Source: an uncultured Oscillospiraceae bacterium
Lineage (GTDB): Bacteria; Bacillota; Clostridia; Oscillospirales; Oscillospiraceae
DNA length: 64,000 nt
Assembly: GCA_934573855.1 (NCBI GenBank)
Contig: CAKTMF010000008.1
Span: 74,107 to 138,106 of the forward strand
Reading direction: 5' to 3'
This document shows positions 17,378 to 25,586 of this stretch, piece after piece (position 1 is the first letter of the stretch; each line of letters opens with the position of its first letter). The position numbers and the translations under genes were made by a program. The notes under the pieces were generated by a model. The model was not told where the DNA came from and searched no databases. It was given only the letters and a program-made list of their open reading frames with translations.

Positions 17378-17932
17378 ATGACTTACGAAATCGACATCGC
17401 CGGCTTAAAACGTGACCTGCCCATATGCAAGGTCTCCGATGACCTGTACATAGGCGCATTCATCATGTTCGGCGATGTGGAGCTTACCGTTCACTGTGCG
17501 GCGGAGCTTCTCAAGCGCGCACCTGAGTATGACTATATGATCGCTCCGGAGGCCAAGGCTATCCCCCTCATCTACGAGATGGCGAGACAGAGCGGCGCGG
17601 ACAAATACTTCGTGGCCCGCAAGGGCGTCAAGGCCTATATGACCAACGCGCTCGAGGTCGAGGTCAAGTCCATCACCACCGCGCACAAGCAGACTCTCGT
17701 CATTGACGAGCCGGACGCAGTGCTCATGAAGGGCAAGCGTATCCTCGTCGTGGACGACGTCATCTCCACCGGCGCGTCCAGCAGGGCCGTCGCGGACCTC
17801 GTGGAGAATTTCGGCGGTATCGTCGTGGGCTACGCCACTCCGGTCGCGGAGGGCGACGCCTTCAACAGAGACGATATCATTGCCCTTGCCCAGCTTCCCG
17901 TCTTCAACCCCGACGGCAGCGTGAAGGGCTGA
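17378..17932 (+). CDS. Phosphoribosyltransferase family protein (adenine PRTase-like)
   Basis: A type I PRTase fold of 184 residues. The PRPP-binding loop is ILVVDDVISTGASSRAV (about 124-140) and a flexible hood precedes it. Proteins of this class convert a purine base and PRPP to the nucleotide, or act as purine-sensing regulators. It resembles apt-like proteins that often stand alone in Clostridia; the exact base is not assignable. ATG at 17378 lies 7 nt after GGAGGA; an upstream in-frame TTG falls in the ribosome-binding site. It is a monocistronic unit with its own promoter and terminator. Confidence 0.85.
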   Translation: MTYEIDIAGLKRDLPICKVSDDLYIGAFIMFGDVELTVHCAAELLKRAPEYDYMIAPEAKAIPLIYEMARQSGADKYFVARKGVKAYMTNALEVEVKSITTAHKQTLVIDEPDAVLMKGKRILVVDDVISTGASSRAVADLVENFGGIVVGYATPVAEGDAFNRDDIIALAQLPVFNPDGSVKG

Positions 17933-17948
17933 CGAGACAATAAAAACT

Positions 17949-17983
17949 CAGAGGCAGGAACGCTCCTGCCTCTGCATTTTTTT
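17949..17983 (+). terminator. Terminator of the PRTase gene
   Basis: An 11-bp stem CAGAGGCAGGA / TCCTGCCTCTG (17949-17959 / 17964-17974), 4-nt loop and a run of seven T. It also marks the 3' end of the convergent AAA ATPase gene. Confidence 0.85.
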
Positions 17984-19415
17984 ATTCCTGTTCTTCTGCA
18001 TCTTCCGGCTCGTCCAGATCCTCCGGCAGCACGGCCATAAGGTCGTCCTTGGTGGGGGAATCCATGGCGGCGACGCGGTTCGACTGGCGCACGACCATGT
18101 CCTCGAAGCAGTTTCTCACATCGCGGCCGTTGCCGAAATTCTCGCCCCGTTCCTCGTACAGCTCGGTGAACATGTCAACGGCGTACTTCTCGGCCTCCTC
18201 GGTGAGAGTGTAGCCGTTCTTCCTGCACTGGCCGCGGAATATCTCCATGAGCTGCTCGCCGTTGTAGTCAAGGAAATAGAAATATTTGTTGAAGCGCGAC
18301 TGCAGGCCGGGGTTGGAGTTGATGAAATCGGTCATGGGCTGGGTGTAGCCGGCGACGATGACTATAAGGTCGTCACGGTGATCCTCCATGGCCTTGAGGA
18401 TGGTCTCGATAGCCTCGCGGCCAAAGTCGTTCTCACCGCCGGAGGAGAGGGAGTATGCCTCGTCGATGAACAGCACGCCGCCGATGGCGGACTTTATGGC
18501 CTCCTGCGTCTTGAGCGCGGTCTGGCCGACATAGCCCGCGACCAGACCCGAGCGGTCGACCTCCACGAGCTGGCCCTTGCTCAGGACGCCGATGGCGGCA
18601 TAAATACCGCTCACGAGGCGCGCTACGGTGGTCTTGCCGGTGCCGGGGTTGCCCAAAAACACCATGTGCAGCGAGAGCGGAGGCACGGGCAGATCGTTCT
18701 CCTGACGGAGCTTGCGCACCTTTACGAGATTTATGAGGTTCTTTATATCCCGCTTGACCTCGTCGAGACCGACGAGAGAGTCGAGCTGGGTCATAAGCTC
18801 ATCGAGGTCGGGCTTTTCGGCCTCCTCGGCCGCGGCGGGCGCGGAGGTGTTTCCGCCGGAGGTCTGCACCTGGGGCGGGTGCTTTTCGATAAAGCTCGGT
18901 TCGCCGGAGGTGACAAATTCCAGCGGGTCAAGGCCGGGCTTGCCCTTTTTGACGCCGGTGGTGTCGCAGATGGCGGTGAGCTTGTCCGTGCATTCGGTGA
19001 TATACTCGGCCTCGGCATAGGTCACGTCGTCGTCCACCGCGGCGAGGTAGAGGAGAATGTTGGTGAGCATGCGGATAAAGGTGCGCGAGGCGTCCTTGCC
19101 GTGCTTCACGTCGCTCTCGGCGAGGTTCCAGTAGAACACCGGCGGGAGGAACACGTCGCTCTCGCACACGGTGCTGGTGAGGCTCCACAGCATCCACGAG
19201 GGCTGGGGCCTGTTGCGCGAATATATCTGGTTCGCCATGTCCACATGGCGCTGGGTCACGCCGCCGGCCTTGCTCCACAGCGCCGCCGCGCAGCGTGTCA
19301 TGAACTCGTCCAGCTCCTTGGCGAGACCGTAGCCGCCTATGCGGTAAAAGGCCTCGGTGTTGGCAATGTATATCTTGTGAAATTCCTCCGGGGAGCGGTT
19401 CCAGGTGGTAGGCAT
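17982..19415 (-). CDS. CbbX/SpoVK-type AAA+ ATPase with N-terminal helical domain
   Basis: 477 residues. The C-terminal half is a CbbX/SpoVK-family AAA module: Walker A GNPGTGKT (255-262), pore loop GLVAGYVGQT (about 290-299), Walker B VLFIDEA (314-320), arginine finger in LQSRFNKYF (Arg374) and sensor 2 in GNGRDVRN. The N-terminal ~200 residues are helical; LLYLAAVDDDVTYAEAEYI resembles a TerB-like segment. A Pro/Gly/Ala-rich linker separates the parts. B. subtilis SpoVK is a sporulation protein of about 320 residues; this one is longer, so a remodelling role in sporulation or another process is possible. Acidic C-terminus. Confidence 0.85.
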   Translation of the reverse strand: MPTTWNRSPEEFHKIYIANTEAFYRIGGYGLAKELDEFMTRCAAALWSKAGGVTQRHVDMANQIYSRNRPQPSWMLWSLTSTVCESDVFLPPVFYWNLAESDVKHGKDASRTFIRMLTNILLYLAAVDDDVTYAEAEYITECTDKLTAICDTTGVKKGKPGLDPLEFVTSGEPSFIEKHPPQVQTSGGNTSAPAAAEEAEKPDLDELMTQLDSLVGLDEVKRDIKNLINLVKVRKLRQENDLPVPPLSLHMVFLGNPGTGKTTVARLVSGIYAAIGVLSKGQLVEVDRSGLVAGYVGQTALKTQEAIKSAIGGVLFIDEAYSLSSGGENDFGREAIETILKAMEDHRDDLIVIVAGYTQPMTDFINSNPGLQSRFNKYFYFLDYNGEQLMEIFRGQCRKNGYTLTEEAEKYAVDMFTELYEERGENFGNGRDVRNCFEDMVVRQSNRVAAMDSPTKDDLMAVLPEDLDEPEDAEEQE

Positions 19416-19461
19416 GGCGATTCTCCTTACTATAAGCTCTTTCCCAATTATATATCATTTT

Positions 19462-19492
19462 GCGGCGCGGTCAAGGTTTTTTGCCGCGCCGC
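19462..19492. other. GC-rich hairpin between the small ORF and the AAA ATPase gene
   Basis: A 9-bp inverted repeat GCGGCGCGG / CCGCGCCGC (about 19462-19470 / 19484-19492). No T-run follows on either strand, so it is not a standard terminator. It could stabilise mRNA or reduce readthrough from the upstream 52-codon gene to the ATPase gene. Confidence 0.5.
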
Positions 19493-19496
19493 GATA

Positions 19497-19655
19497 TCAT
19501 TTCGGGGGCATGAAGCGCTTGCCTCCGCTCCGCTTATCCTTGCGGGGCATGAGCTTTACGGCCGGAGGCTCGGCGCTCGTGGGCGCCTTGCTCTCCTTGA
19601 CACGCTTCCAGACCTCGTCAAAGCCCTTGAGACCTTCAATGATCTCCTTATCCAC
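19497..19655 (-). CDS. Small basic protein of 52 residues, function unknown
   Basis: A GTG-started frame (19655 down to a TGA at 19497-19499) with AGGAG 9 nt upstream. The product begins with an amphipathic stretch (DKEIIEGLKGFDEVWKRVKE), continues with a Pro/Ala segment and ends in a basic tail (MPRKDKRSGGKRFMPPK). It lies directly upstream of, and on the same strand as, the AAA ATPase gene. Regular codon usage and a good ribosome-binding site argue for a real gene. I do not recognise a family; the basic tail could bind nucleic acid. Confidence 0.6.
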   Translation of the reverse strand: MDKEIIEGLKGFDEVWKRVKESKAPTSAEPPAVKLMPRKDKRSGGKRFMPPK

Positions 19656-19708
19656 ATTTATCCGCTCCTGTTCGATGTTTTTTTATCCGCTCCATTATAT
19701 GCGGCCTC

Positions 19709-19737
19709 TTGCAAAGCGGCCAAAGATGTGAGATAAT
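19709..19737 (+). promoter_or_regulatory. Promoter of rsmE
   Basis: TTGCAA (19709-19714), 17-nt spacer, GATAAT (19732-19737) preceded by TGA. A possible opposing -10 (TATAAT on the minus strand, 19694-19699) may serve the small ORF and the AAA ATPase gene. Confidence 0.7.
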
Positions 19738-19770
19738 GTTCGTAATAAATCGCGGAGCGGAGGAACTGTA

Positions 19771-20502
19771 ATGCCGAGATTTTTCGTGGCGGGAACAAAT
19801 GTTCTCGGTGGAATGGCCATCATGAAGGGCCGGGACGCGGAGCATGTCCATGTGCTGCGCATGCGTCCGGGCGAGGATATGATAATATGCGACGGGCAGG
19901 GCACGGACTATAAGTGCCGCCTTGTTAAGGCCGATAAGGAGCAGGTCGAGGCCGAGGTCATCGAGATCGTGAAATGCCCAGCGGAGCCGAGCGTGAAGGT
20001 CACGGTGCTGTGCGGCCTGCCCAAGGGGGACAAGACCGACTACATCATCCAGAAATGCGTCGAGGCCGGCGCGTATGAGATAAAATTCTTCGACTCCGAC
20101 AGGTGCGTCGCCAAGCCCGACAAGCCGGAGAAAAAGCTGGAGCGCTGGCAGCGTATCGCCGAGGAGGCCGCCAAGCAGTCCGGCCGGGGCATAATCCCTC
20201 AGGTCGGTTGGGCGGGGGACTTCGCCGGGGCGCTGGACGCGGCGATAAAGACCGATATGCCGCTTTTCATGTACGAAACGGGCGAGCGTGAGACGCTCAA
20301 CGACGTGCTGGGGACGGGCGCGGATATCTCCTCCGCCGCCATCGTCACCGGACCGGAGGGCGGCTTCGCGGAGTTCGAGGCGAAGCTCGCGAGGATAGCG
20401 GGTCTCCACGTCTGCTCCATGGGCGAGCGTATTCTACGGTGCGAGACTGCGCCGGTCGTCGCCCTCACCGCCGTCATGTACGCCACGGGAAATCTCAGCT
20501 GA
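19771..20502 (+). CDS. rsmE: 16S rRNA (uracil1498-N3)-methyltransferase RsmE
   Basis: RsmE methylates U1498 of 16S rRNA near the decoding centre. The 243-residue protein has the N-terminal PUA-like segment (MPRFFVAG...HVHVLRM) and a SPOUT trefoil-knot domain: GLPKGDKTDYIIQKCVEAG, a helical part with EEAAKQSGRG, and the SAM-binding knot with IVTGPEGGF and MGERILRCETAPV. All family landmarks are present. It is monocistronic, convergent with the HAD gene downstream. Confidence 0.95.
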   Translation: MPRFFVAGTNVLGGMAIMKGRDAEHVHVLRMRPGEDMIICDGQGTDYKCRLVKADKEQVEAEVIEIVKCPAEPSVKVTVLCGLPKGDKTDYIIQKCVEAGAYEIKFFDSDRCVAKPDKPEKKLERWQRIAEEAAKQSGRGIIPQVGWAGDFAGALDAAIKTDMPLFMYETGERETLNDVLGTGADISSAAIVTGPEGGFAEFEAKLARIAGLHVCSMGERILRCETAPVVALTAVMYATGNLS

Positions 20503-20572
20503 ATCTGAATATGACCGCGCGGGGGACGCACCGGAGATATACATAAGCGAACACGAGTGAAAAAATAAGGGA

Positions 20573-20618
20573 CAGAGCCTGCCGCCCCGGATGGGGTGAC
20601 AGGCTCTGCTTTTCCCTT
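20573..20618. terminator. Bidirectional terminator between rsmE and the HAD gene
   Basis: Stem CAGAGCCTG / CAGGCTCTG (20573-20581 / 20600-20608), with an inner CCCC/GGGG pair. A T-rich tail follows on the plus strand, and an A-run (about 20560-20566) gives a T-run on the minus strand. Confidence 0.75.
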
Positions 20619-20632
20619 TTATCGTGCGGACG

Positions 20633-21247
20633 TCAGCATTTCACCTTAACGCCAAGCTCGTTGAGCTTGAGGCGCATTTCATGGGCGTCGCCATGGAAAA
20701 CCAGTGCGTTTATGCCGCAGAAATACGCGCCCTCCGCATTGGAGGTGGAGTCGTCGATGAACACGCACTCCTCCGGTACCAGCGAGAACTTATCGCACAG
20801 GAGGCGATATATCTCGGGCTGGGGCTTGACGAGCTTCACGTCGGCGGAGATGAGCGTGCCGTCGAAAAACTTCGAGGCAGGGACGCGAGGCCAGTAATCG
20901 TGCTGACGGAAGCTCGCGTTGGAGAGAAGGTATATGCCGTAGCCCATGCCCCTGAGCTCCTCGACAAGCTCGTACATGCCCTCGACGGGGAGAATGGGGC
21001 GGTCCCACATGCCGACGAGCCTTCTGACTGCATCGTGGAGACGCTCCGGCACGCGGCGGCAGACGATCTCGGCGGCTTCCTCGTCGGTGAGCGAGCCGCG
21101 GTCCATCCGCGACCACTCGAGCGAGACGAACAGCTCACGCTTGAGGAGCTTTCTGTCCTCCTCCGCAAGACCGAGACGGAACATGAAAAGCTCCGGGTCA
21201 AAGCGGATGATCACGTTGCCCATGTCAAAAACGATGTTTTTTATCAT
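20633..21247 (-). CDS. HAD-superfamily hydrolase, subfamily IA (YihX-like)
   Basis: 204 residues with HAD motifs: FDMGNVI (nucleophile Asp8), LLSNAS (motif II Ser), Lys in VKPQPEIY and acidic FIDDSTSN (motif IV). The D-x-G-N form of motif I is typical of the YihX-like sugar-phosphate phosphatases. The start codon overlaps the stop of the upstream permease gene (TGATG), so the protein is probably made with the ABC importer. Its substrate may be related to the imported solute; phosphonoacetaldehyde hydrolase was considered, but the motifs do not fit. Confidence 0.88.
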   Translation of the reverse strand: MIKNIVFDMGNVIIRFDPELFMFRLGLAEEDRKLLKRELFVSLEWSRMDRGSLTDEEAAEIVCRRVPERLHDAVRRLVGMWDRPILPVEGMYELVEELRGMGYGIYLLSNASFRQHDYWPRVPASKFFDGTLISADVKLVKPQPEIYRLLCDKFSLVPEECVFIDDSTSNAEGAYFCGINALVFHGDAHEMRLKLNELGVKVKC

Positions 21248-22908
21248 CAGACGATCTTGACCTTTCCTTTAGTCAGGCGGAAAACGATTATCAGCGAGAC
21301 GATGGTGGAGAGCGTCAGTATGGTCGCGAGCGCACCGGCGGTGCCGTCGCTCATGCGGACGACCTCCTGATAGATGGCAACGGAAATGGTCGAGGTCTTG
21401 CCGGAGTAGAGCATGATGGAGCTGGACAGCTCGTTTATGCAGGTTATCCAGCTGAGTACCGCGCCGGACATGATACCGGGCAGCATCATTCTCGCCGTCA
21501 CGGTGAAGAAGGTCTTCATCGGTGAGACGCCGAGGTTAATGGACGCCTCCTCGATAAACGGGTCCATCTGGTACAAAAACGCGCTGCCCGAGCGCACCGT
21601 GTACGGCAGCTTTCTGATAACGTAGGAGATTATCATGATGGCGGAGGTGCCGACAAGGATGAGGGGCTTGCGGTTGAAGGCGACGATGAGGCCGATACCG
21701 AGGACGGAGCCGGGGATGACGTAGGGGAACATGATGAGCATGTCGATAATGCTCGAGACCTTGCCCTTCTTGCGCACCAGCACATAGGACACCAGTATGC
21801 CGACCAGCACGATGAAGATTATCGCCACGATGGAGAACACATAGGTGTTGCGGATGTTGCGGCCGAGACGGGACATGATGGAGCGGTAGTTGTTGAGGTT
21901 GACGCCCTTGATGACGCCGGAGAAGCTGCGTTCGATGAAGGACTGGCACACGACCACGATCTGGGGCAGGAAGGCGATGAAGGTGATGAGCCAGATGGGG
22001 AAGGAGGCCAGAAAACGCCTGAAGCCGTGGAGCTGTACCTCCTGAGGCGGACGCAGGGAGGACATCATATAGTTGCGCTTGTCCACCACGAGCTTCTGGA
22101 ACGTCAGCACCAGCAGGGAGCAGGCGACGATGATGACCGAGAGGGTCGAGGCCATGTAGGGGTTGACAGCGCTTTCGGACATGTACTCGTTGTAGACCAG
22201 AACGGGCAGGACGACATAGCCCTCGCCCAGCAGCATGGGGGTGCCGAAATCCGCGAGAGCGGTCATGAACACCATTATGCAGCCGGCCAGGATCGAGGGG
22301 AGGATAACGGGCAGGGTGATGGTCCAGATACGGCGCAGCTTGCCCATGCCGAGATTTTCGCCGGCCTCCTCGAGGGAGCTGTCAATGCTGTTCATCGCGC
22401 CGGAGGTGTAGAGGTATATGTAGGGGAAAAGGTGCAGCGTAAAGACGAAGATTATGCCGCCGCGGCCGTAGATGGTAGGCGCGGTGAGGCCGATGGCGCC
22501 GAAGAGCTTGGCGACCAGACCCGCGCGGCCGAGCAGGATTATCCACGAGTACGCGCCGATGAAGGGGGGACTCATCAGGGACATGATGATGAAGATATGG
22601 AGAATATTCTTTCCCGCGATGTTGTAGCGGGTCATCAGGTACGCGATGGGTACGCCGACGAGAGTGGTGAAGAACACGGTGGCGACGCACACGAAGATCG
22701 AACGCAGCAGCGCCCTGTAGTAGTAGGGCTTGGAGAAGAAGCGGATGAAGTTATAGAGCGTCAGCCCCTCGACCTTGTTGGAGAAAAGGCTCTTCGTTAT
22801 TATGGTGTAGAACGGATAGACAATGAAGAGGCACATCGCCAGGATGACAAACAGCTTTGTGAAGAACCAGAAATCCGGCTTCCACTTGCCGAAAAGCTTG
22901 GTTTTCAC
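21247..22908 (-). CDS. Fused double-domain ABC transporter permease (FbpB/AfuB-like)
   Basis: 553 residues containing two complete binding-protein-dependent permease domains in tandem, each with an EAA-type loop: SSLEEAGENLGMGKLRRIWTITLP in the first half and PFIEEASINLGVSPMKTFFTV in the second. Fused permeases of this size are characteristic of ferric-iron (FbpB/AfuB) and 2-aminoethylphosphonate importers. It overlaps the ATPase gene by 4 nt. About 12 transmembrane helices are expected. Confidence 0.9.
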   Translation of the reverse strand: MKTKLFGKWKPDFWFFTKLFVILAMCLFIVYPFYTIITKSLFSNKVEGLTLYNFIRFFSKPYYYRALLRSIFVCVATVFFTTLVGVPIAYLMTRYNIAGKNILHIFIIMSLMSPPFIGAYSWIILLGRAGLVAKLFGAIGLTAPTIYGRGGIIFVFTLHLFPYIYLYTSGAMNSIDSSLEEAGENLGMGKLRRIWTITLPVILPSILAGCIMVFMTALADFGTPMLLGEGYVVLPVLVYNEYMSESAVNPYMASTLSVIIVACSLLVLTFQKLVVDKRNYMMSSLRPPQEVQLHGFRRFLASFPIWLITFIAFLPQIVVVCQSFIERSFSGVIKGVNLNNYRSIMSRLGRNIRNTYVFSIVAIIFIVLVGILVSYVLVRKKGKVSSIIDMLIMFPYVIPGSVLGIGLIVAFNRKPLILVGTSAIMIISYVIRKLPYTVRSGSAFLYQMDPFIEEASINLGVSPMKTFFTVTARMMLPGIMSGAVLSWITCINELSSSIMLYSGKTSTISVAIYQEVVRMSDGTAGALATILTLSTIVSLIIVFRLTKGKVKIV

Positions 22909-23978
22909 AGGCTCAGCACCTCCCCGGACTCAGCCTTGTAGAGGCTGACGCGCAGCGGGTCGAAGCGGAGATATACCTTCTCGCCGTCGGAGTGGACGGT
23001 GCTGGTGTCCTTGGTGTACTCGTTTACGATGAGGCTCTGACCGTTGTCGAGCTGGACCTCATACTCGATGAAGTCGCCGAGGAACGTTGAGAAGAGTATC
23101 GTGCCGGGCATGCCCTCGTCCGCGAAGAAGAGCTGCTCGGGACGGGCGGAGAGCTGACCCCTGCCGCTGTATTCCTTGCCGCTGGGGATGTCGATGGACA
23201 GCTCGCCGGAGATGGAGACCTTCGCCACGCCGCCCTTTGCCTCGACGTCGCAGTCAAGGAAGTTGCTCACGCCGATGAAGCCGGCGACGAAGGGGTTCTG
23301 GGGCTTGGCGTATATCTCGTTGGGGGTGCCGATCTGCATGATCTCGCCGTCCTTCATAACGGCGATACGGTCGGAGATGGCGAGAGCCTCCTCCTGGTCG
23401 TGGGTGACGTAGATGGTGGTTATGCCCAAACGGCGCTGGAGCTTCTTGATGACGGAGCGCATCTGCACGCGCAGCTTTGCGTCGAGGTTGGAAAGAGGCT
23501 CGTCCATCAGCAGAACGCTCGGCTCGATGACGAAGGCACGGGCGAGCGCCACGCGCTGCTGCTGGCCGCCGGAGAGCTCGTTGGGCTTGCGCTTTGCGAG
23601 GTGGGATATCTGCACCAGCTCAAGCGCGTCCCTGACGCGGGGAGCTATCTCCGCCTTGGGGAGCTTGCGCGCCTTGAGACCGTAGGCCACGTTCTCCTCC
23701 ACGGTGAGGTGGGGGAAGATGGCGTAATTCTGGAACACCATGCCGATGTCGCGCTTGTGTGCGGGAACGTCGTTGATACGCTTCTCGCCAAAGTAGAAGT
23801 CGCCGCCCTCGATGGAGTTAAAGCCGGCGATCATGCGCAGGAGGGTGGTCTTGCCGCAGCCGGAGGGGCCGAGCAGAGTGAAAAACTCGCCCTCGCGGAT
23901 GTCGAGAGAGACGCCCTTGAGAGCCGTAAAGTCGCCGTAGCGCTTTACAGCTTCCTTGATTATTACTTCGTTACTCAT
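22905..23978 (-). CDS. ABC transporter ATP-binding protein (FbpC/PotA-like)
   Basis: 357 residues: Walker A GPSGCGKTT, Q-loop MVFQNYAIFPH, signature LSGGQQQRVALARA, Walker B VLLMDEPLSNLD and switch His in YVTHDQEEALAI. The C-terminal ~120 residues form a TOBE/OB regulatory domain (LSARPEQLFF..FLGDFIEYEV). ATG at 23978 follows GGAGG with a 7-nt gap; the longer in-frame start at 24002 has none. It energises the fused permease encoded next. Confidence 0.93.
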   Translation of the reverse strand: MSNEVIIKEAVKRYGDFTALKGVSLDIREGEFFTLLGPSGCGKTTLLRMIAGFNSIEGGDFYFGEKRINDVPAHKRDIGMVFQNYAIFPHLTVEENVAYGLKARKLPKAEIAPRVRDALELVQISHLAKRKPNELSGGQQQRVALARAFVIEPSVLLMDEPLSNLDAKLRVQMRSVIKKLQRRLGITTIYVTHDQEEALAISDRIAVMKDGEIMQIGTPNEIYAKPQNPFVAGFIGVSNFLDCDVEAKGGVAKVSISGELSIDIPSGKEYSGRGQLSARPEQLFFADEGMPGTILFSTFLGDFIEYEVQLDNGQSLIVNEYTKDTSTVHSDGEKVYLRFDPLRVSLYKAESGEVLSL

Positions 23979-24001
23979 ATATTGTCCTCCACTTTCAGCC
24001 A

Positions 24002-24083
24002 AATTAGCTTACCTGCACCGTCCGGCCGCGGACGGCATAGGTAAGCCAATTTATCGCAGGTGGGAGTCCCAACCGGGACTCCC
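24002..24083 (-). other. Two intercistronic hairpins between binding-protein and ATPase genes
   Basis: The first (24002-24051) is a long stem: AATTAGCTTACC pairs with GGTAAGCCAATT around an inner CCGTCCG/CGGACGG stem. The second is GGGAGTCCC-AACC-GGGACTCCC (24062-24083). Neither has a T-run. In binding-protein operons such structures protect the upstream message, allowing excess binding protein over ATPase and permease. Confidence 0.6.
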
Positions 24084-24120
24084 TCCCATTGAGTTAGAGC
24101 TGCTTGTTTTCAGGTGAGGC

Positions 24121-25194
24121 TTAGCCGACGGTCAGGTCGTTCCACTTCTCAACGATGGATTCCTTGTTGTTTGCGGCGTATGCAAAGTCGTAATCGCCGA
24201 GGTCGAGGCTGCTCAGCTCGCACAGACCCACGGGGGTGAGGTCGGAGCGGACGGGGCGGCGCGCCCAGTCAGCGTTCTGTGCCTTCTGGCACTCAAGACC
24301 GGTGACGAAGTCGATGAAGAGCTTTGCGTTCTCGGGGTTGGGGCAGTTCTTGATCAGAGCCACGCCGTCGGGAACTGCGGAGTTCTTCTCGGGGTAGACA
24401 AAGCCGATGTCGGGGTTGTCGCTGTACTTGACAGCGGACTTCTCGATGGTGACGCCCAGAGCGTACTCACCGGAAGCGACGAGCTTGTGGCAGTTGCCGG
24501 AGCTGTCCTGGATCTTGCCGTCGAGGTTCTCAATGAATCTGCCGACGAGGTCCCAGCCCTCTTCAATGCTGGGCTGGCTGAAGAGCATGGTGCACAGCTG
24601 AGTGTAGGCGGAGCCGGACTTCGCGGGGGAGCAGTAAGCGATCTTGCCCTTGAGAGCGGGGTCGCACAGGCCTTCCCAGGTAGTGGGGACGTCAGCCTCG
24701 TCGAGCATGGTCTTGTTGTAGATGAAGACCATGGGCAGAGGAGACTCGCCTATCCACATGTCGTCGGCATCCTTGTAGGCCTCGCCGATGACGTCGTCGT
24801 TGGCGCAGACGTACGGGTCAAAGTACTCGACGTATGCGGCCAGAGTGTCGGCACCGCCGCCCCACAGAACGTCGCCCTGGGGATTCGCGGACTCGGCAAC
24901 AACGCGCTGGCAGAGCTCGCCGGTACCTGCTGCGATGACTTCGACCTTGATGTTGGGGTATGCCGCCTCGAACATTGCCACGCCTGCGGCAAGAGGATCG
25001 GCGTCATGGGGAGAGTAGACTACCAGGCTGCCGGTGTAGTCCTCGGGAGCCTTTTCGGCAGGCTCTGCGGGAGCTTCGGCGGGAGCCTCTGCGGGCTTCT
25101 CGGCAGGCTGTTCTGCGGGGGCTGCGGTCTGGCCGCAGGCGCACAGAGCGAATACCATGACGAGTGCGAGCAGCATTGCCATGAGTTTTTTCAT
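24121..25194 (-). CDS. ABC transporter substrate-binding lipoprotein (Fe3+/family 1 type)
   Basis: 357 residues with a lipoprotein signal (LMAMLLALVMVFALCACG; lipid on Cys after CA), a repetitive Ala/Pro/Glu spacer and a periplasmic-binding-protein fold. GSLVVYSPHDADPLAAGV and GDVLWGGGADTLAAY match the ferric-iron FbpA and aminoethylphosphonate branch. A conserved Tyr-Tyr iron pair cannot be placed confidently, so the ligand may be iron, a phosphonate or another anion. ATG at 25194 has GGAGG upstream. It is the first gene of a four-gene minus-strand operon: binding protein, ATPase, fused permease, HAD phosphatase. Confidence 0.9.
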   Translation of the reverse strand: MKKLMAMLLALVMVFALCACGQTAAPAEQPAEKPAEAPAEAPAEPAEKAPEDYTGSLVVYSPHDADPLAAGVAMFEAAYPNIKVEVIAAGTGELCQRVVAESANPQGDVLWGGGADTLAAYVEYFDPYVCANDDVIGEAYKDADDMWIGESPLPMVFIYNKTMLDEADVPTTWEGLCDPALKGKIAYCSPAKSGSAYTQLCTMLFSQPSIEEGWDLVGRFIENLDGKIQDSSGNCHKLVASGEYALGVTIEKSAVKYSDNPDIGFVYPEKNSAVPDGVALIKNCPNPENAKLFIDFVTGLECQKAQNADWARRPVRSDLTPVGLCELSSLDLGDYDFAYAANNKESIVEKWNDLTVG

Positions 25195-25222
25195 TTGTGT
25201 TCCTCCATAAGATTTTTTCAAC

Positions 25223-25237
25223 TCGGGATCATCCCGA
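25223..25237. promoter_or_regulatory. Inverted repeat in the binding-protein leader (possible operator)
   Basis: TCGGGAT-C-ATCCCGA, a perfect 15-nt inverted repeat starting about 10 nt downstream of the -10 box, at the likely transcription start. It is positioned to act as a repressor site; which regulator binds is unknown. Confidence 0.45.
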
Positions 25238-25246
25238 ATTCAGCTT

Positions 25247-25275
25247 ATTTTACATCGGCATTTTGTTGTTGTCAA
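25247..25275 (-). promoter_or_regulatory. Promoter of the iron-type ABC operon
   Basis: Minus-strand consensus TTGACA (25270-25275), 17-nt spacer, TAAAAT (25247-25252), about 55 nt before the binding-protein ATG. Confidence 0.8.
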
Positions 25276-25438
25276 ACCGAACTGAGAGGCACAGACCGAA
25301 TTTGTACCCTATACACAGAAACGGGGGTGAATTTTTGTTGATTAACACGAAAAAATATTTTTGAATGCACCCGAACGGAGACAAGCGGAGAGGGGAAAAA
25401 GGTCGAAAAAAATTCTTTGAAAAACAGCCTGAAAACCC

Positions 25439-25467
25439 TTGCATTTTGAAAGCTTTTCTGATATCAT
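25439..25467 (+). promoter_or_regulatory. Promoter of rpsB-tsf
   Basis: TTGCAT (25439-25444), 17-nt spacer, TATCAT (25462-25467). It leaves a leader of about 110 nt before rpsB. Confidence 0.65.
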
Positions 25468-25474
25468 ATCAGAG

Positions 25475-25586
25475 CATTTCGCACGGGGACGGACTTTCCC
25501 CCATGTGGCGTTCGGCGGCGCGGCCGCCGCGCTTGGTGGAGGGGTTGAAATCCCCGGAGGAAAAAACAAAATTTGGAGGAAAACAA
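25475..25586 (+). promoter_or_regulatory. rpsB mRNA leader with GC-rich hairpins (candidate autoregulatory leader)
   Basis: The leader contains a GGCGGCGCGGCCGCCG-type stem and a GGGG-TTGAAAT-CCCC hairpin just before the ribosome-binding site GGAGGA (25575-25580). Ribosomal protein S2 represses its own operon through a leader in other bacteria; that this one does so is inference from position and structure only. Confidence 0.4.

Noticed and set aside
20633..21247. HAD gene as phosphonoacetaldehyde hydrolase, making the ABC importer a phosphonate system
   Set aside because: Its motifs fit YihX-like phosphatases, and the Schiff-base lysine context of PhnX was not found.
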